From: Chlamydoabsidia padenii
Taxonomy: Eukaryota > Mucoromycota > Mucoromycetes > Mucorales > Cunninghamellaceae
DNA length: 64,000 bases
NCBI GenBank assembly: GCA_025330725.1
Contig: JAIWND010000008.1
Location: 310,001-374,000 of the forward strand
Reading direction: 5' to 3'
Part shown: positions 58,899 through 64,000 of the stretch, piece after piece
Numbering within the stretch: position 1 is the first letter of the stretch
How the letters are laid out: the number at the start of each line of letters is the position of its first letter
Made by a program: the position numbers and the translations under genes
Notes under the pieces: model-generated
Databases searched by the model: none
The model's input: only the letters and a program-made list of their open reading frames with translations
Told to the model about the DNA's origin: nothing

Positions 58899-60506
58899 TT
58901 ATGCAAGATCCTGATCATTAATAAGTCCTTCATCCTTGACTGCTTCATCGAGTTTGTCGAGGAATGACCCTACATTATAAAAATCCTATATAAATGTGTG
59001 TTAGTGTCATCTATTAGCCTATAATAATACACTTTTCTTACCATACTGTCATCAAACTTTTGCTTGAGATTGACTTTTTCTGTGTACATAGTTGCTTGTT
59101 TCTTCGCCGCTATGGTTGCCGTTTGAGGTAGCGCTTCTTCCCGCAAATAGTTTTTCTCGATCCATATTCCCCGCCACCAATGTTCATAATTGGTCATGTT
59201 AGATTTCATAATCTTCACTGTGCCTATTGCAAGATCTTCTATAAAGTTTTTGTAGTCGAGATTGGAAGAGTTTGCACTAATTCCATCCACCAAAGTCAAA
59301 TGATATATATATATATATATATAAGTAAGAGAGTGTTTACATTTTTTTTTTTTTTTTTTTTTTTCAATGTTCTATTTACCTTAGTTCCTTGCAGGTCTTC
59401 AAGATAGTTTCACAAGCCTTCATGATCATTTGCACGATAATTTCATGACCATCAGCTTCTATGGATAAATCAACTTGTTGTTCCAAAATGTTGTATAGCT
59501 TGTTTACACTGATTTCATTTGGTGATGAGATGATCAATTTGATGGCAATTTCTTTGAGAGATGGATGACGTTTATTGTTGGAGGATGGTGATACCTTTTT
59601 ATTGCTCGATTGTTCAACAAATTTGTGCGCATCATCAAGTAAGTCACCAAGCGTCGTAGAGCGAGTTTCCAAATTAACATTAGACTTTTTATTTGTGGAT
59701 GGTGACGCGCTAGAGTGTGTTGATTCGATTGGAGGTGAGGGTTGTCGCCTTTGACTAAGAGACTTTGGTTGTACCTCATTTTCCCGACCTTTTCCTTTAT
59801 CTTTGGCAGTTGGTGGCGCTTTGTGTGGCTGTGAGGATGGCGGTATTGTTGTACGTGATGGATCAGAGTACATTTGCCGCTGGGTATTGAGAGCTGGCTG
59901 TTGTTGTTGTCGTTTAGAAAGATTGTTGGCAGGAGATTGATGACGGGATTGTTGTTGTTCCACTCCAGCTGATCCAGGTGGTTTTACTGCATTTGATTGA
60001 GGTTGACTGGTGAGATTTGATACTTGTGGCGGTACCTGCTGTTGTGAACAAGGTGGTAATTGCTTTGATGTTTCTGTTGAGTCTAGTCGACTTCTTTTAA
60101 GATGGCGTGAGTCAATGCCAGAGTCATCGGTGGCGCGATTTGTTGCCAAGGAAGAACCACCAGTGGTTGATGTTGTGGGTCTAGATCCTGATGCAGGCCA
60201 TGTGTCAATGGTAGAGTGAGCTACAAGTCAAACATAAATTAATCAAACTATTTCAATCGTTTGTTCATCACTTGACTTTACCTTTATAAGATTGGGCACC
60301 AGGCATCACTGAACAGTCAAGCGACGGTCTTTTACCGGCTGTTGAATCAACAGAGGACACAGAAGAGCTTCTGCTGAAAGATCTGTATACAAACAAATAA
60401 ACCAAGTTGGTCAAATTAAGTTGGAGATTAATGTAATATTATTTATGACTTACGGTATCGACACAGGTTTCTTCTTATAGTATTCAAATAAGGCCGATTT
60501 ATCCAT
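58899..60506 (-). CDS. Ser/Gln-rich protein with helical C-terminus, unrecognised
   Basis: Five exons (complement of 60454-60506, 60282-60382, 59380-60220, 59042-59276, 58899-58985) give 438 residues with all phases closed. It starts MDKSALFEYYKKKPVSIP. Residues about 20-250 are disordered: Ser, Gln and Pro rich, with basic patches such as DSRHLKRSRLDS and KAPPTAKDKGKGRE. The C-terminal 190 residues look folded and helical: KEIAIKLIISSPNEISVNKL followed by YNILEQQVDLS, EIIVQMIMKACETILKTCKE, and NYEHWWRGIWIEKNYLREEA. The end is acidic (LDKLDEAVKDEGLINDQDLA). I cannot name a family. The shape fits a nuclear scaffold or complex subunit. Intron 59277-59379 holds a (TA)n and a T run. A CTGGGTTTGAAAC copy lies about 75 bp upstream. 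Confidence 0.72.
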
Positions 60507-60829
60507 GGTTGAAGAAAAAAAGAGATTGTTAAAGAAGGGAAAAAAAAAATTCAATGGTCTTGATATTAAATATCAGTTGTCTGGGTTTGAAACAGTCAAC
60601 AGGGTCGTTCCTGGCCAAAAGGTACGGATCCACCAAGCATACCAACCCATTTCATAACATACACAAAGTCCCCTTATTACATACAAACGACACAAAGTAA
60701 AAAAAATAAAAAAAAGGACAAGATATTTTTTTTATTAATAACAAATCAGTATATCTATAACCTATCTAAACTATATAAATACGATCCATCAAATATACCG
60801 ATCCCATGACAAGATAGTGAGAGAAGAAT

Positions 60830-61741
60830 CTACTTGCGTTGCTTTTGGGAGAGGAAGTCGGTGAATTCTTGGTAAGGAGCCTTGGTGAATTCAGTTTCAG
60901 CCCAGAGATCAGGAGTCAAGAAACCGTAAGTGTTACCAATAGCAGCAAAAGTAGCCTTGACAAAGTTACCCAAAGTACGGGTAGAACCCTTGGAGGAAGT
61001 GTAACAATCAGTGATACCAGCCAATTGAAGGACCTTCTTGGGGACAGGAGCACCGACGATACCAGTACCACGGGGAGCAGGGATCAAACGACACACGGAA
61101 GAACCACACTTACCAGTGACCTTGCAAGGCACAGTGTGGGGTTCACCAAGAGAAGAGCCCCAGAAACCACGACGGACAGGGATGATGGAGAGCTTGGCCA
61201 AGATGATGGCACCACGGATAGAAGTGGCGACTTCCTTGGAGCACTTGACACCGAGACCGACATGACCATCGCTATCACCAATAACAACAAAGGCCTTGAA
61301 GCGAGTGCGTTGACCAGCACGGGTTTGCTTTTGGACAGGCATGATCTTCATGACTTGGTCTTGGAGCTTGGGCAAAAAGTAGTCGACAATTTGGTATTCC
61401 TTGATGGGCAAAGAGAACAAGTAGATTTCTTCAATCGACTTGATCTTACCGGCCTTCACGAGACGACCGAGCTTGGTAACAGGGACCCTATATAGTAAAA
61501 GAGAAACAGAGTCATTAGTTGATGGATGATCCCCACCCCCTTGTTATCAGGATTACCATTCGTTCTTTTCTTCACCACGACGTCCACGGCCACCACGACC
61601 ACCACGGCCACGACCGCGACCAAATCCACCACGTCCTATTGATGACACAATTAAAAGAAGGATCAGGTTAGTTAATAATGTCACGAATTGTCTCAAGAGT
61701 CATTTGTTGTGTTATTTACCACGAGGAGCAGAGTCAGCCAT
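60830..61741 (-). CDS. RPS2: 40S ribosomal protein S2 (uS5)
   Basis: Small-subunit ribosomal protein involved in decoding fidelity. Three exons (complement of 61720-61741, 61557-61635, 60830-61487) give 252 residues, the normal uS5 length. The N-terminus is the Arg/Gly repeat tract typical of eukaryotic uS5 ([15 protein letters not shown]), followed by [56 protein letters not shown], and the [16 protein letters not shown] block. The ATG comes directly after an acceptor (TATGTAG), so a 5' UTR intron is likely, with a GTAAGC donor near 61870. That intron holds a (GGAT)n tract. The strong C-rich codon bias marks high expression. Confidence 0.97.
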
Positions 61742-61774
61742 CTACATAAAAATATCATCAAGTCAAGTTAGTAA

Positions 61775-61816
61775 TCCATCCATCTATTCATCCATCCATC
61801 CATCCATCCATCCACC
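61775..61816 (-). repeat. (GGAT)n microsatellite in probable RPS2 5' UTR intron
   Basis: On the sense (minus) strand about nine GGAT units with one interruption (GGATGAATAGATGGAT), 34 bp upstream of the start codon. The same unit and orientation occur in RPS25 intron 1. Confidence 0.92.
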
Positions 61817-61948
61817 TTGTGATATTTATCCGTTATGTTGCATATTTTGGTGGTATTAGCTGAGGGTTGCTTACATTATATATTAATCTGAGAAAGAGAA
61901 GGAACACAATCGAAATTCATTTGACCCGCATCCTTAACGGGCCCGAAA

Positions 61949-61963
61949 GGCGGGATTTGAAAT
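61949..61963 (+). promoter_or_regulatory. recurrent motif, exact
   Basis: GGCGGGATTTGAAAT, about 208 bp upstream of the RPS2 start. Confidence 0.55.
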
Positions 61964-62310
61964 TAACTGAGAATTCTTATCGTTCACCGATTGAGAGAAC
62001 CCATTCCCTCCCTACAACGTTAGTTCAAGATACTACATCTTACTTTATATATGTACAAAAAAAAAAGGATGAATTGGTCAGATGGTATTCCAGTAAAATG
62101 CATAATCTCTTCAGGGTGATGATCACAAACCATATTCCCGCTTGACTCTGTGAACCTGAATGGAGAATGAAATCTAAATCCCAAAAAGAGTATTGAAATG
62201 ACATATTCCCTTCCCTCCCCATTTGCTTGATGGCATCGCTAATTGTACCTACAGAACTATTTTATTGTCTTGGGTTAAAATAAAAGGGGGAAGAGAGAAC
62301 CCACAATCAG

Positions 62311-62325
62311 ATTTGAAACCCCGCC
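62311..62325 (-). promoter_or_regulatory. recurrent motif variant, inverted
   Basis: ATTTGAAACCCCGCC in the RPS2 / right-gene spacer. Confidence 0.4.
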
Positions 62326-62656
62326 AGTGGAGGTAAAACATGCAGTCGAGGTCTTTTCCCTTTTTTTTTTTTCATCTTTACATTTCTCCATCTGTTTTTT
62401 TAACACATTGACGAACAATTGTCTCACTTGGTATTGTATGTATCTAAAAACTATAGATCTGCTAACACGTGTTATCAAACTGTTACATTACAGTCATTAA
62501 CTCATTCCACTTCCTTCTTCCGTAGACAGTAAAATCATCAATTCGAAACCTGATCAACCATCATCCTCTTCTTTCTCTACTTTGGTTTTGTCTAATACTA
62601 CTTTGATCAACACTTGACCACTCTTACCAGCCAATTCAGCTACTTCTTTAAGCTAC

Positions 62657-64000
62657 ATGACCACTACAACAGAACAATCCAGGGCGCTCAACAACAAGGT
62701 ACCTATCGAAACTGATCAAAGGTAAGTCCATATAATTAAACAAAATAGAACAAACAAACCACCATCAAAAGGATCTACTGTTGATTGACATGATCGATTG
62801 GAAAGGAAGAGCTCCAGTCAGTCTCTTGATGTCACCGTAACTCCATCTCCATCTTGTTGCCTTGTTGATCAACAGTCGTCATCAGCAGATGGTACTACCC
62901 AACTGGAGTGTAACTTTACTAATTATCTTTACTATTTTTATTACATCTAGTGCTTCTTGGCTAGGGAAGGTCTTTGAAGTATTTACCGCACCTCTTGACA
63001 GTGAAGGGGTCTGTCACCAAGTTGGCGAACTATACGACTGGCGATTCTTGGGCTTATCCAATCTCAAGTCCAATACATATGGCGTTGCCGAAGTGGCTTT
63101 CTTCCAAATATTCGATTCAAGGCTCAAGAAGACTAAAGATCAACCATGGACATTTATTACATCTACCGAAGGCTCATTCACCCCAACACCAACGGACGAT
63201 TCTGTGCCACCGACCAAGACTGACGATGCATTGCCTGACACCAACGATCATCAACCAAATAAAAGGAAGTATACTCTTGTGGTGTCTTGCAATACTCAAA
63301 TCTTCAAGCCTTCCAATCGACAGTTGTATTACATCTTTCCTCATAATGCTATTGTTGAAACTGTTACTCAAATGCCACCATACGAAGTAAGTACACATAC
63401 ACATGCACATGAAAAAGACTATTAATCAATCTATTCTAGCTTTTTTGCTCATTTTATACTATTATACTGAATCAAGAACAACAACAGCAAGGCAAAGGTG
63501 TCATCGATAACAGTAGTGATGGGATATCTTCCAGTATCTCACCTTTGAACAATAAGCCATGTTACACAGACTTAATGGCATCATCCTTATTATTAGCTGG
63601 TGTATCGGATATGATGATGGATCAAACAACAACGGAATCTTCTTTGGTATCTCATGGTGGTGCTATGATTACTCACTTGTCTCTGTCTGCCGTATCGAAT
63701 GATCTGTATCTCATCATCAAGGAAACTGTGGCTGGGTTTGAAGCAACATATGGGAAAATGATTCAGTTGGTATGCCTGAAACAAACACTCTTGCCTGTAA
63801 AATACCTTTTAACGTTTGCAACCATACTTCTTTTTATTATTATTAGATGAAACTCCACACACAAGCTATTTCTGATCGTCACGAAGAATTATTATTCGTA
63901 GATAAAAGCAATGGAGGAACCAAGTATAAAAAACCAACATTGGATGCAAAGCCCGCTAAAGGCAAACGGAAAGGTAACTCTGTTCTCAAAAAGACTAAAT
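62657..64000 (+). CDS. unrecognised protein, 3' partial
   Basis: Five exons in the window (62657-62721, 62818-62907, 62951-63386, 63440-63769, 63847-64000), running off the right edge after about 358 residues. The start MTTTTEQSRALNNK follows an in-frame stop. A compact region begins LDASWLGKVFEVFTAPLDSE and includes HQVGELYDWRFLGLSNLKSN, VAEVAFFQIFDSRLKK, KYTLVVSCNTQIFKPSNRQL with YYIFPHNAIVETV, split by a polar insert. A second block is helical (DLYLIIKETVAGFEATYGKM), and the visible end is very basic (KPAKGKRKGNSVLKKTK). The exon 2 donor (GTGTAA) is weak. The pattern suggests a steroid-carrier-like or lipid-binding fold only loosely. No family is assigned. Confidence 0.65.

Larger units (their letters stand above)
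61817..62656. other. divergent region, RPS2 / rightmost gene
   Basis: No supported gene. It contains GGCGGGATTTGAAAT at 61949-61963 and the inverted variant ATTTGAAACCCCGCC at 62311-62325. Ser-rich open sequence before 62656 has an in-frame stop and is probably untranslated leader. Confidence 0.45.

Noticed and set aside
60839..61495. 218-codon plus-strand open frame over RPS2
   Set aside because: Antisense shadow created by the strong codon bias of RPS2.

Overview
This window is nuclear DNA of an early-diverging filamentous fungus, most likely Mucoromycota (Mucorales). The evidence is dense short GT-AG introns (about 45-100 nt), AT-rich spacers full of long A/T homopolymers, and a gene set typical of the group: a CotH-type secreted kinase-like protein, a BK-type potassium channel, a velvet regulator, hephaestin-like and laccase-like copper oxidases, and tandem MFS permeases. 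Genus-level placement is not possible from sequence reading alone. I rebuilt exon chains by hand. For every gene given exon by exon, the reading phases close across all junctions.

Layout: 1-4663 MMS19 (+, 5' end cut off); 5324-6152 small secreted protein (+); 6652-7297 RPS25 (+); 7423-7572 candidate small ORF (+); 7758-9110 molybdenum cofactor radical-SAM enzyme MOCS1A (-); 9664-14553 BK-like K+ channel (+, 21 exons); 14713-15906 two-domain multicopper oxidase (-); 16131-17570 forkhead factor (-); 18666-19833 bZIP factor (+); about 19.8-23.9 kb gene desert with decayed coding remnants; 24009-25690 Ser-rich unknown (-); 26164-26438 tiny spliced candidate gene (-); 27188-30368 Zn2Cys6 factor (-); 30856-32784 CotH (+); 33380-33874 small protein with an RVxF-like motif (+); 33.9-35.9 kb spacer with small ORFs; 35877-37191 velvet protein (+); 37706-39207 HERP-like ubiquitin-like ER protein (+); 39837-41858 and 42366-44206 tandem MFS transporters (+); 44762-46732 laccase-like copper oxidase (-); 47005-52343 Lte1/Cdc25-like RasGEF (-); 53141-53824 C9orf85/DUF2039 zinc protein (+); 54688-56066 OST3/OST6 (-); 56864-58413 four-TM SUR7/PalI-like protein (-); 58899-60506 unknown (-); 60830-61741 RPS2 (-); 62657-64000 unknown (+, 3' end cut off).

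The genes do not form one pathway. They are a normal mix of housekeeping, regulatory and transport genes. The most unusual signal is a dispersed 12-bp word, CGGGATTTGAAA. I count ten exact copies on both strands and about a dozen close variants, against about 0.01 exact copies expected by chance. Many copies lie about 75-115 bp upstream of start codons. The word resembles an E2F/CDE half-site fused to a CHR (TTYRAA) element, which suggests a promoter element of this lineage. Other notable points: (GGAT)n tracts in the start-codon-adjacent introns of both ribosomal protein genes, five GC-AG introns (four in the K+ channel, one in the velvet gene), different intron content in the two MFS paralogues, and several candidate micro-genes in the spacers.
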